Shown here one piece after another: positions 55,304 through 63,861 of a DNA stretch of 64,000 nucleotides; within the stretch, counting starts at the first letter, position 1, and each line of letters opens with the position of its first letter. This DNA is from Flavipsychrobacter sp. (GTDB lineage: Bacteria; Bacteroidota; Bacteroidia; Chitinophagales; Chitinophagaceae). Location: the NCBI GenBank assembly GCA_016787265.1, contig JAEUVF010000018.1, forward strand, positions 121,402-185,401, given 5' to 3'. The notes beneath the pieces are model-generated. The model saw only the letters and a list, made by a program, of their open reading frames with translations, ran no database searches and was not told where the DNA came from. A program made the position numbers and the translations under genes.

Positions 55304-55335
55304 AAATGGCCATCCCCGTGGTGGTCATTTTTATT
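55304..55335 (+). terminator. intrinsic terminator after the CsbD gene
   Basis: Stem AAATGGCCATC (55,304-55,314) with GGTGGTCATTT (55,320-55,330), two G-U pairs, five-base loop, followed by a T-rich stretch. It ends the CsbD transcript before the next gene at 55,375. Confidence 0.8.
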
Positions 55336-55374
55336 TATATTCAGGTTTGTTTTAATGTTATCATCCTGAATACC

Positions 55375-55959
55375 ATGATTCAAAAACTGTTATTACTCCA
55401 TTGTTGCGTACTGTTTATCGCTTGTTCAGGAAATGCTCCTGTTGAGCAGGTTCCACCCGCAGCCGATTCAACCGAACTGGTTATAATGCCTGAATTACCC
55501 GCCACCGTAGTGCTCAAAAACTGGGAGGCCGGTGATCCTCAGTTAGCAGGCACTATTGCCAATTTGTACCAGGCCTGGGATTCCGATATCCCTACTGATA
55601 TGGCATCCTACCTGGCAGACAGTACTGTTTTTGATTGGCCCAATGGAGTGAGGGTTAGTACCAACAAGGAAACAGTGGAAGCAGAGTTGCGCAAATGGCG
55701 CAATACATATTCCTCCACCACCAATACTCCTTTTTCTTTGATTTCACTGCACAACAAAGACCTGAACCAGGACTGGGTGATTGCCTGGGTCTGGAATAAA
55801 TGGGAAACCCAAAACGGTAAAAAGGATTCCATGCTGGTGTGCGATAACTGGTTGTTGAAAAATGGAAAAGTAGTGTACCTGAACAGCTCCGAAAACCGTA
55901 CTTCCAAATCGCTGTCCGGATTGCTGAATACAGCGCTTCCTGTTCAGGAGCAGAAATAA
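55375..55959 (+). CDS. small SnoaL/NTF2-like lipoprotein
   Basis: 194 residues from ATG 55,375; 35 upstream in-frame codons run through the terminator and are excluded. A lipoprotein signal LFIACSGN (Cys17) is followed by a domain with WDSDIPTDMASYLADSTVFDWPNGVR and WVIAWVWNKWETQNGKKDSMLVCDNWLLKNGKVVYL, the cone-shaped NTF2-like pattern. Ligand or enzyme role unknown. Confidence 0.72.
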   Translation: MIQKLLLLHCCVLFIACSGNAPVEQVPPAADSTELVIMPELPATVVLKNWEAGDPQLAGTIANLYQAWDSDIPTDMASYLADSTVFDWPNGVRVSTNKETVEAELRKWRNTYSSTTNTPFSLISLHNKDLNQDWVIAWVWNKWETQNGKKDSMLVCDNWLLKNGKVVYLNSSENRTSKSLSGLLNTALPVQEQK

Positions 55960-55987
55960 TCAGTAGGTTTGGTTTTTTCTATTAGCT

Positions 55988-56563
55988 ATGCAACGTACAC
56001 GGATTTGGAAAAATTCTTACTGGTATCGCACCTATAAAACAAATCGGCTGCTGTTTGTTTTTGTTGTTCTTTTTTTTGTTTGCAGCCTGGGCTCCAATCT
56101 GATAAAATTGGAGACTACTCCTTTTTTTGTCTGGCGGATGTATTCAACCAAATTACCCGAAACCAACCAATACACTGTCCAGGAGATCTGGTACAATCAG
56201 AATAAATTGTTGGTTGTACCCAACACCTGGCAGGAACCCAGGAAATTGATGATTTTTGATCCGCTTCAACTATACATTCATACACAGAAAGACCAAAAGG
56301 GCAGTTATGCTTTCAGGAACTATCTCGTTGACGACTGGGGGCAACGACATCCTGCTTTTCAATCCGTTTTACCCCGTCTTTATATTCAATCAGAAGAATG
56401 GAGCCGTTTTCCCGACTGGTTCCTTTCCTATCTTTCCAAACAAGTTGGTGAAGATGTTAAGGAATTGCAGGTGCTTAGAAAATTGGTACAATACCAGCAG
56501 GATGGAAGCCTTCAGGTAATCAGGACAGATTCTGTTCTTCATATCAACCGCGCTGCGCTATGA
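55988..56563 (+). CDS. single-span membrane protein of unknown function
   Basis: 191 residues, not recognised. One membrane helix (LLFVFVVLFFVCSLGSNLI, about 20-39) and a periplasmic remainder rich in aromatic residues. The last codons overlap the start of the multi-span gene by four bases, so the two are coupled and probably function together, perhaps as subunits. Confidence 0.65.
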   Translation: MQRTRIWKNSYWYRTYKTNRLLFVFVVLFFVCSLGSNLIKLETTPFFVWRMYSTKLPETNQYTVQEIWYNQNKLLVVPNTWQEPRKLMIFDPLQLYIHTQKDQKGSYAFRNYLVDDWGQRHPAFQSVLPRLYIQSEEWSRFPDWFLSYLSKQVGEDVKELQVLRKLVQYQQDGSLQVIRTDSVLHINRAAL

Positions 56564-57399
56564 ATTATGAACTGACAACATCACAGCGCAGTCTGTTAAC
56601 CCGCATGATTGCAGGGTATATCCTGTTTTTTTATTTGCTTCGCTTATACTTTGGCGTTACCCCCTCTCAACTTGGTCATCCTCCCTTGTTTGCTGTGGAA
56701 ATGGATATCACATACTGGATTTTCCAGGGTTCAGGTATGGCTGACTGGCTCCTGGCCAATCCTGTACAATCCATCAGTTTCGATCTGTTGTTAATCAGCA
56801 GCGGAGCATATGTAATCTGGAAGCCGAAGCAAACCATCGCCATATTGATTTTTGCGAGCCTGATTGGTTTGTATGTTCTGCTCTTTAACAGTCGCATTAC
56901 TCACCATACACATGCGATGTGTGGGGTTGTTTTGATACTATGGCCCTTTGCTTTCCGAAACCAGGAATACTTCAACCGCCTTTGGGAAGGCCTCCGCTAT
57001 CTGACCTGTTTTATCTACTTTATGTCCTTTTACTGGAAAGCTTTTATTGGCGACTCATTTTACCAGTTCAATCATGGTCTGCTGAGTGTGCAGGGCAATC
57101 TTGCGGAATATATCTATCATAATCCCGATACAATACTTACTGGTTTTTACCAGTGGATGATTGCTCATCCAATCCTGCTTAACATTGGTAATACGGTTAT
57201 ATTTCTCCTGGAGGGAATGATGGTGCTGGGACTCTTCACACGAAAATTGGATCACCTGCTTTTCTGGATACCGGTACTTGTACATGTGGCCGGGTATTTT
57301 TTCTCCGATGTATTTTTCATGGAGATGCTGGTTTTAGACTTTACCCTGCTGCCCTTAGCCTGGCTACCCAAACACTCCCACAATCAGTTGCTGACCTGA
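56560..57399 (+). CDS. multi-span membrane protein, HTTM/DoxX-like
   Basis: 279 residues with about seven hydrophobic segments (for instance IAGYILFFYLLRLYF, IAILIFASLIGLYVLLF, LLFWIPVLVHVAGYFFSDVFF). It has the look of the horizontally transferred membrane (HTTM) or DoxX groups, but no residue pattern settles the assignment. Cotranslated with the preceding gene. Function unknown. Confidence 0.65.
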   Translation: MNYELTTSQRSLLTRMIAGYILFFYLLRLYFGVTPSQLGHPPLFAVEMDITYWIFQGSGMADWLLANPVQSISFDLLLISSGAYVIWKPKQTIAILIFASLIGLYVLLFNSRITHHTHAMCGVVLILWPFAFRNQEYFNRLWEGLRYLTCFIYFMSFYWKAFIGDSFYQFNHGLLSVQGNLAEYIYHNPDTILTGFYQWMIAHPILLNIGNTVIFLLEGMMVLGLFTRKLDHLLFWIPVLVHVAGYFFSDVFFMEMLVLDFTLLPLAWLPKHSHNQLLT

Positions 57400-57456
57400 C
57401 TGCGCTCATACCCAAATCCCCGGCAGCAGAGTAGTTTTCCTTAAATTAGGGTAGAT

Positions 57457-58138
57457 ATGAAGTAAGCAGTATTGCTTTTAGTCTGTTTTTACCAGCTCAG
57501 TTCTTACGGTCAAACTGCTAAGGAAATAGTTCAGGCAGCAGATGCTAAGATGCGGGGTACTACTTCCCAGGCTCAGATCACTATTCAATCCATCCGGCCC
57601 AGCTGGTCGCGCGAAATGACTGTCAAGACCTGGATCAAGGGCAGGGGTCTAGCCATGATCCTGGTTCAATCGCCCGTGAAAGACAAAGGCATTGTCTTCT
57701 TGAAAAGAAAAAAAGAAGTCTGGAACTGGCTGCCCGCTCTTGAAAAAATCATCAAACTGCCCCCTTCCATGATGAGCCAGTCTTGGATGGGTACCGATTT
57801 CACCAATGACGACCTGGTCAAGGAATCTTCCATAGTCGAGGATTATAACCACAGTATAGTGGGAGACACGGTCATCGATAAACGCACTTGTTACATCATT
57901 CAAATGATACCCAAACAGGAAGCTGCTGTTGTTTGGGGTAAATTATTGGTTTGTATTGATAAAACCGACTACCTGGAATTGCATACCCGGTTTTATGATG
58001 AAGACGGAAGCGTTTGAAATGCTGCCTGCGGATAAACCGGGACAAAAAACAACTATGATTTATAAAGCCATTCAGTATAACCGAAAAATAGACGACGCTT
58101 TTTTTACCACTGAAAAAATGAGAAGCCTTACACAGTAA
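57457..58138 (+). pseudogene. outer membrane lipoprotein-sorting-type gene, disrupted
   Basis: The natural start ATG AAG is followed directly by TAA (57,463-57,465), after which the frame reads on as a signal peptide and a LolA-like beta-rich domain (IQSIRPSWSREMTVKTWIKG, VWNWLPALEKIIKLPPSMM). The frame ends at 58,017 after FYDEDG, while the expected C-terminus (FEMLPADKPGQKTTMIYK ... FFTTEKMRSL) continues in another frame from about 58,014. About 25 family residues are missing at the joint. So the gene carries an early stop and a deletion with frame change. It precedes an ABC permease remnant, the usual partner. Confidence 0.85.
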
Positions 58139-58141
58139 ACT

Positions 58142-58990
58142 ATGTGGATCATCAAACTGGCATGGAAAAATTTGTGGCGCAACCGAAGCAGAACCCTGAT
58201 TTCGGTGGCTGCTGTTTTTTTGCAGTGTTACTATCCACTATCGCAGAAAGTTTGAAACAGGGAGTGTTTGAAAACCTGGTTAAAAACGTAGTGAGCTTTT
58301 ATACGGGTTATATCCAGGTACATAAAATGGGATACCAGCAGGAGCAAATACTCGATAATAGTTTTGAAGATAAAAGCACAATAAAAGATGCCATCAAATC
58401 CTCAATGAATATCCGGGTACTGGCCCCTCGGCTGGAAGGCTTCGCCCTGGCTTCTTCTGAGGCGCTTACTAAAGGTTGTCTCATTATTGGAGTCGACCCA
58501 GCGCTTGAAAATGACATTACTGGTTTAAAAGCGCGCCTGGTAACTGGTACATACCTTAACAACAGGGATACAGGGGTTATGATTGCAGAGGGATTGGCAA
58601 AACGACTTAACATTTCTCTGCAGGATACAGTGGTTTTAATTGGTCAGGGATACCATGGAGCAACTGCAGCAGGAAAATACCCGGTTAAAGGCTTACTCAG
58701 GTTTGGATCTCCGCAACTGAATGATAAATTACTTTACATGCCCCTGCCAGTTGCGCAGGAGTTTTTCAGTGCACAACAGTTCATTACCTCATATGTACTT
58801 TCGCTTCATTCAGATAATGATCTCAACCAAACAGCAAAGCAGGTTAGTAAACAAATTGGTGATCAATATGAAGTAATGACCTGGGAAGAATTACTGCCCG
58901 ATATAAAACAACATATCCAGACCGATTCCAATAACATGAAAGTGGTACAAGGTGTGTTGTATTTACTCATCTTTTTTGGCATTTTCAGTA
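58142..58990 (+). pseudogene. ABC transporter permease (FtsX/MacB type), frameshifted and truncated
   Basis: From ATG 58,142 the first frame reads MWIIKLAWKNLWRNRSRT and ISVAAV, then closes; the frame one base on continues as FFAVLLSTIAESLKQG and runs as a MacB-like periplasmic domain (LASSEALTKGCLIIGVDPALEN, GLLRFGSPQLNDKLLYMPL). One T missing from the run of seven T at 58,212-58,219 would explain the shift. The coding sequence then stops being permease-like after LLIFFGIFST near 58,990, where sequence antisense to the next gene begins. The three C-terminal membrane helices and the ATP-binding partner gene are lost. Confidence 0.85.
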
Positions 58991-59525
58991 CACAAATCAA
59001 TCCTGCCGCCATCATAATGATATCTTTAATAACCAGTCTTCCTGCACCGGTTAAATAAGGAAACCCATATTGAGGTGTTGGATAGTCGCCCCCCAGATTG
59101 GGTACCCATACTTCCGGTGTGGTTATTAGAAAGCTCAGCGTCACGATAGACATGCCAAATGTCAGCATACCTCCTATGAATCCAATCCTGGCATACCAGA
59201 TTCCAAGAAATGTCAGTAGTCCGATTATTACAATCACAGTGCCTAATCCGTACGAAAACAGATAGGTCCCGTTTTCCTTATGCCAATCAATATTCTTTTG
59301 AACAACTTTGCCTTCAGGGTTTTTGTAGTCCTTGTATTCTGGCGTTTTTTTCGAATAGAAAAAACTCATGAACGGGCTGTTCGCTACAAAAGGTACAATA
59401 CCATCTGCTTCATATTGGAAAGCTTTTAATCCGCCTATCCACACCATCACCACTAAAATAGCAATCCTGGCAAAATGTATGAAAATGCGTTGCCCATTTG
59501 CAACCCATAGTATAATCGACTTCAT
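58863..59525 (-). pseudogene. DUF417 membrane protein with a foreign C-terminus
   Basis: 220 codons. The first 180 residues match DUF417 (YkgB-like) proteins: membrane segments FARIAILVVMVWIGGLK, TVIVIIGLLTFLGIWYA, ALTFGMSIVTLSFLI-like, FPYLTGAGRLVIKDIIMMAAG. The last 40 residues (from LKMPKKM) are antisense to the permease remnant, so the gene has lost its natural end by the deletion that also cut the permease. Since only a short tail is changed, the protein might still work. Its ATG overlaps the stop of the preceding minus-strand gene. Confidence 0.75.
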
Positions 59526-59827
59526 TTTTGTATCGTTAACTTTTCCATTAAAGCGTCAGACATAGGATCACTGTAAATGCCATAAGCATTCACCAATACG
59601 CCTTTCAGGTTGTGTTTGTCTGATGAAATCGCATACAGAATGGCCGAATCGGATGGGTTGGTTTCTCCTTCAAACCGGTAGTATTGATCAACTATAAAGT
59701 CTTCCGGATGCAAACTGAATTGCCCATCCCGACAGATGATGCAATCTGTCCGTACGTTGAAATCTTCCGTATATCCCTTCGTCCGTAATTCATTCAATGT
59801 TTCTGAAAGTGTAACTGAATTTCTCAT
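59522..59827 (-). CDS. short conserved Bacteroidota protein of unknown function
   Basis: 101 residues from ATG 59,827; a 17-codon extension upstream is excluded because it lacks conservation. The sequence SETLNELRTKGYTEDFN, then DQYYRFEGETNPSDSAILYAISS and GVLVNAYGIYSDPMSD, is a family often labelled phosphoribosylpyrophosphate synthetase without basis in its size. Function unknown. It stands four bases into the DUF417 gene as the first member of a two-gene unit. Confidence 0.78.
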   Translation of the reverse strand: MRNSVTLSETLNELRTKGYTEDFNVRTDCIICRDGQFSLHPEDFIVDQYYRFEGETNPSDSAILYAISSDKHNLKGVLVNAYGIYSDPMSDALMEKLTIQK

Positions 59828-59932
59828 ATGATAATTTCTTTTAGATGAATGATAGAATAAAATTGCCATGAAGATCAATAAATAAAGCTGATCGTAAGCA
59901 GGGGAGAAGTGAATGAAAGATTAAATAAACGA

Positions 59933-59958
59933 AAAAGCGCCTCGATTGAGACGCTTTT
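59933..59958 (-). terminator. terminator after a tRNA 3' fragment
   Basis: On the minus strand AAAAGCGTCTC (59,948-59,958) pairs with GAGGCGCTTTT (59,933-59,943) with a G-U pair and a four-base loop, followed by one more T. It lies directly after the tRNA-like 3' fragment. Confidence 0.75.
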
Positions 59959-59974
59959 GCGGACCGGACGGGAT
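59959..59974 (-). other. tRNA 3'-end fragment, probable attachment site of an integrated element
   Basis: On the minus strand ATCCCGTCCGGTCCGC reproduces the end of a tRNA: the 3' strand of a T stem followed by an acceptor strand. To its right no cloverleaf can be drawn, so the tRNA body is absent. A displaced 3' end with its terminator is what is left after an integrase inserts an element into a tRNA gene. The element would reach from here to the right, past the window end. The tRNA identity is not certain, perhaps arginine. Confidence 0.7.
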
Positions 59975-60259
59975 AAGTCCTGGGCCCATATCTTGCAGAT
60001 TATCAGTGACTTCTAATTCTAGTCGATTTTTTAGTCGATTAAAGAGCGTTCGGGTGCCTTAACTTACCCTGTTTTTATTCAGGTTAACGTTGACGTTATA
60101 AATTTACTGCAATTTGATGTTATTTGATACTACCTGACGCTGTTTCTGATATTTGGAAAACGACTATGCTACGGAGTGAGAATTTCCCAGCTGAGAAATT
60201 AAAAGATTCTATTTGCCGACACTTGCTTTTAATTTTTGTATTGAAGGTTATTAACTTCG
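59975..60259. other. spacer next to the attachment site
   Basis: No gene is seen. TAGTCGATT occurs twice (60,020-60,028 and 60,032-60,040), 12 bases apart, close to the tRNA fragment; this could be a pair of recombinase-binding repeats. The rest is A/T-rich and not recognised. Confidence 0.4.
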
Positions 60260-60976
60260 TCACTTTTTTACGTTATTCAGCTCTTTCTCAAACTGGCCGA
60301 TCAAGTATTCGTTTACCTTCTTGAATTTTTGTAATTCTCTGATACGGTGGTTAAGCGTTTTGATTTTACTTTTTCTATCCAATTCTTCCTGATCAACTGG
60401 TTTTTTATCAAGGTCCTCCATCGAATCTGCAAAAACAATTTGAATGATACGCGCATCCATCGAATCGGGAAGCTTAACTGCACCATTTATTAGTTTTTCG
60501 ATCTTTTTATTATTGGCCCTGGTAGCAGCCTCACGAAGAAGGTAATCTATCCATATTCTTGCGACTTTATCAATCTGGAGTGCAAGGGGAGATAAATTTT
60601 TTAGAGCCGAAGGCTCAAAAGATTCATCTTCCTCTTCCTTAGATTGGGCATTACCCCAAGGATAATAATAGGGTTCTTCTTTTTCAGGATCAAGGCTTTC
60701 TAAGATGTTAAACAAATGATTGAAATTCCTTAAAGGCTGCCTGTCTGGCTTATAATGCCAGCGATGCTTCCAAAGGTTTAGTATCAAAGAAAAACATTCT
60801 TTCTCGGCATTCTTTTTCTTAACGCCACCAGGTAGCCCCTCGGCGTGCTTGATTTTTTCAGCAACATAATGAGCCATCCACCGGGAAAGAGTATCAACGC
60901 TTTTCTCAAGACCAAGTTCTTTCACCAATAGCTTACCCAATTCCAAAACTGCCTTCTGTTGTTCTGATTGTTCCAT
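60260..60976 (-). CDS. uncharacterised protein of the island (238 residues)
   Basis: Not recognised. No signal peptide or membrane helix. The sequence is helical and charged, with LVKELGLEKSVDTLSRWMAHYVAEKI near the N-terminus, an acidic stretch EPYYYPWGNAQSKEEEDESFEP in the middle, WIDYLLREAATRANNKKIEKL, and a C-terminal coiled coil (about 195-238). It starts inside the 3' end of the 971-codon gene, with 44 bases overlap, so the two are translated together and probably act as one system. Confidence 0.75.
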   Translation of the reverse strand: MEQSEQQKAVLELGKLLVKELGLEKSVDTLSRWMAHYVAEKIKHAEGLPGGVKKKNAEKECFSLILNLWKHRWHYKPDRQPLRNFNHLFNILESLDPEKEEPYYYPWGNAQSKEEEDESFEPSALKNLSPLALQIDKVARIWIDYLLREAATRANNKKIEKLINGAVKLPDSMDARIIQIVFADSMEDLDKKPVDQEELDRKSKIKTLNHRIRELQKFKKVNEYLIGQFEKELNNVKK

Positions 60977-63848
60977 CGGCTGATATGATTAGTATTTTAA
61001 CAAATGGCTTTCCGTAATTATTAGATCCTCCCATCCTGCGAATTATTATATCCCTGTCGATCGACAGTTTTATTATCAGATCGCGCTCATACTTTTTACA
61101 AGCCTGCATTAGGAAATTCAAACTTGCTTTTAACCGCATACCACACTGGTCGGTATATTCATCACGCTCTCCCCGATCTGTGCTCCAGTTTTCGCATTTC
61201 AATACCTCTTTGGTCTTTCCTATTTCCTTCCATGTATTGATTTCTGAAACCAGTTTTAAATCGGACATGATAGATGTACCAACGGAAATGATCGGGTAAC
61301 TAACCTCAGCCGAACGCTGGTCAAAATCATCCAGCCCTTTTGATCCCGAGGGATATTCAAGCCAGCCCTTTAAAACATAATTTCCATGGTCTGATTCCAT
61401 ATCTTCTTCTTCATAATCCGGTATCTTATAATCATGGTGGTCTTCGCAAGACTGCAAGGCACGCATTAAGGCATCGGATGTTTCCTTAGCTACAAATGCT
61501 GACCTTATAGATACATCCTCCTTCCGCTCACTTACTTTTTCATGCCAACCACCACCCACAGTTATCCAAATCTCTCCTTTATGGGTTTCTATAAGTCGTT
61601 CTCGGAAATCCCGTTCTGTGATGTCGCTTTGCCAAGTATCGGTCCTTTGGTTCTTCGTCCATTCGGGGCGGTTGAGTGGCAACGGGCCCCTAATATCACT
61701 TAACCATCTGCCATCTTCAAGGGTTAATAAATGACGATCCAGCCATTCTTTCCAGACATCCTCCCTCCATTCTCTTTTTTGAACAACAGGCATTGCTTTT
61801 AGGAGTTTCGCAGCGGCTACCATCATGGAATGATAAGATAAATAAAAGTCCAAATTGTCTGTTTTCGGGTAACTGAAGTGATCATGCCAAGTGTCGCGGT
61901 CAGACGAAGAACGGTTCCATAAACCGACCCTCGGATCATTTTTATAACCGTTTCTGTCACCCATTTTCCAATTATTTACGACTACGTCTGCGGCAATATC
62001 TTCCACCTGCTTCCCCGGTATGCCGAAAACATCACCAAGTGGTTCAAACCAGTATCGGTCAAAATCCCAACCAAAATGAAAATTAATGTTGGTATCAATC
62101 TCTTTCGCTTTGTGCCAGATACTATCAGTTTTGTAATCATACTTTTCTTTTCTTGGTTTGAATGGACTTTTCCCAACTTGCTGCAATAGAACAATAGTCA
62201 CCTCGTCATATGTGCCGGGAAATGCTTCTGAAATATTCAAAGCGGTATCGGCAGCAAACTTCTGGATCAGAAGGTGGTTAGCCCCAAGTGCATACTTGCT
62301 TATCTTACATGCATGCTTGACCAGAACAACGGGATTGGAGAGTGAAGTCCTCGCCAGTGCAATGAAAAAGTATTGGGTTGCATGCAATTTGTAAAATACA
62401 TAGTCTGCGCTACCGTAGGCGCCGACTTCACCATGTTCCAAAAAGTCGAACACGGCATCTATAATGTCTGTGCAGCCCAATTCCCCCATAGATCGAACTG
62501 CATGTGCAGCATTCCATCGTTCCCAGCCCAGTGGCGATCCCAATGCCGACCAGATAAATCCAGCCACACTTTTCTTTATATCATTGTCGACAGCTACCTT
62601 ATTACCATAAGGTCCATCACCAAGTGTATCGTCAATATGCAATTCAAAACGACACATAGCGTAGTCTGTCAATTCCAAAGCCTCTTCCGATGACAACATG
62701 GACGCGGAAAGGCCGCAGAATCCAAAAAATGTCTCCTCATCGCCCAAGCCGTTCTCGTTTTGAAGCCCTTCGTACATACCATGCTTTAATTCACTAACCA
62801 GTATATCCGATAATTGTAGGTCACTTACGCAGTGATCAAATGTGTACTTGTTGGTCAGTTCATGGGCATAGTGCTTACCAAATTTCTTAATAAGTGAAGG
62901 CCAGGCTGCCTTCACCGCCGGTTTATTTTTCCAAATATCGGGAACAGCATATAAGACCGCGTTTGCATCATACACTTCAACCTGATCCAATATCAAAACT
63001 GCATCAATGAAATTATAAACCTGATTTTGCTTCACCCTTGAAAGACCTTCAATTAGCATATCCCTCACTCCACAATGGCCAAAGCGATCCTTTGGCTCAT
63101 TATTTAATCTGTCCAGAAGTTTAGTCAACCCATCCAGTGAATCGATTTGGATGCCATTAAATAGTGCATCCCATCCTGTATCTGGTTGATCATTTCTTTT
63201 CTTTAAGTAAGAATGATCTTGACCGTCTGTCTTCTCCTCGTTATCGGTTGTGAAAAATTCAACAAGAATTGTTAAACCATCATTTGACAGACCGAACTTG
63301 GAAGCAATCATTCGAAGGTTATTCACGTATTCTTGATGAGCACCTTCCGACTGCAATATTCGCACAGCATCGTTTAAAATAGCCTGCTTTCCAGCTTTGG
63401 TTGGCTCGCGTTCGATACATACTAATGCAATATCACCATCCAATCGATCGCCAAAAAAATGAGTCAATGACCAGGCACACAAAGGAGAAATAAAATTGCT
63501 TTTTGCAAGATCTTTTACAATTGCAAGAAGTTGGTACTGGTATCTGCCGACAATTCTATCGCGCCACCGACTGATCGCGGCGATCGCTGTTGCAGGAGAC
63601 ATTCTTGCATCCACCCTGGCCGCATTACTTCTGTCCCAATATTTTTCCCGCGACACATAAATGCCAACTAGTTCAGCACAGCGGATAAACCGGTATGCAA
63701 ATTCATCGTTTATGTCCGGCAATTCTGCGGCACGTTCAGCAAGAGCTTCCAAGGCTTCCCAACGCCTAACTAATTCCTCGCCAAACTTCGAAACAATTTC
63801 CACAGCCTGGTCAAAATAAACACTGGCATCAGCTAAAGAATTTATCAC
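60933..63848 (-). CDS. uncharacterised large island protein, probably 5'-truncated
   Basis: 971 codons from GTG 63,848 to the stop at 60,933. No known family motif or P-loop is seen. The body looks like an alpha-solenoid, with repeated helix pairs such as ATAIAAISRWRDRIVGRYQYQLLAIVKDLA and IIDAVFDFLEHG, including SALGSPLGWERWNAAHAVRSMGELG, like HEAT repeats. The last 130 residues form a different, perhaps beta-rich domain (LIIKLSIDRDIIIRRM, VKILIISADGTIRTTEG). The frame begins in the middle of a helix and lies 14 bases from an IS21-like terminus, so the N-terminal part may be lost. Such solenoids follow NTPase domains in STAND-type defence proteins, but that is inference. Confidence 0.7.
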   Translation of the reverse strand: MINSLADASVYFDQAVEIVSKFGEELVRRWEALEALAERAAELPDINDEFAYRFIRCAELVGIYVSREKYWDRSNAARVDARMSPATAIAAISRWRDRIVGRYQYQLLAIVKDLAKSNFISPLCAWSLTHFFGDRLDGDIALVCIEREPTKAGKQAILNDAVRILQSEGAHQEYVNNLRMIASKFGLSNDGLTILVEFFTTDNEEKTDGQDHSYLKKRNDQPDTGWDALFNGIQIDSLDGLTKLLDRLNNEPKDRFGHCGVRDMLIEGLSRVKQNQVYNFIDAVLILDQVEVYDANAVLYAVPDIWKNKPAVKAAWPSLIKKFGKHYAHELTNKYTFDHCVSDLQLSDILVSELKHGMYEGLQNENGLGDEETFFGFCGLSASMLSSEEALELTDYAMCRFELHIDDTLGDGPYGNKVAVDNDIKKSVAGFIWSALGSPLGWERWNAAHAVRSMGELGCTDIIDAVFDFLEHGEVGAYGSADYVFYKLHATQYFFIALARTSLSNPVVLVKHACKISKYALGANHLLIQKFAADTALNISEAFPGTYDEVTIVLLQQVGKSPFKPRKEKYDYKTDSIWHKAKEIDTNINFHFGWDFDRYWFEPLGDVFGIPGKQVEDIAADVVVNNWKMGDRNGYKNDPRVGLWNRSSSDRDTWHDHFSYPKTDNLDFYLSYHSMMVAAAKLLKAMPVVQKREWREDVWKEWLDRHLLTLEDGRWLSDIRGPLPLNRPEWTKNQRTDTWQSDITERDFRERLIETHKGEIWITVGGGWHEKVSERKEDVSIRSAFVAKETSDALMRALQSCEDHHDYKIPDYEEEDMESDHGNYVLKGWLEYPSGSKGLDDFDQRSAEVSYPIISVGTSIMSDLKLVSEINTWKEIGKTKEVLKCENWSTDRGERDEYTDQCGMRLKASLNFLMQACKKYERDLIIKLSIDRDIIIRRMGGSNNYGKPFVKILIISADGTIRTTEGSFGIG

Positions 63849-63861
63849 GACCGCCCGTGAA

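Noticed and set aside
59959..60060. Complete tRNA gene
   Set aside because: Only the T-stem/acceptor end is present; no anticodon or D arm can be paired to the right.
60124..60324. 66-codon plus-strand frame beside the att site
   Set aside because: Overlaps the 3' end of the 238-codon gene antisense and has no recognisable features.
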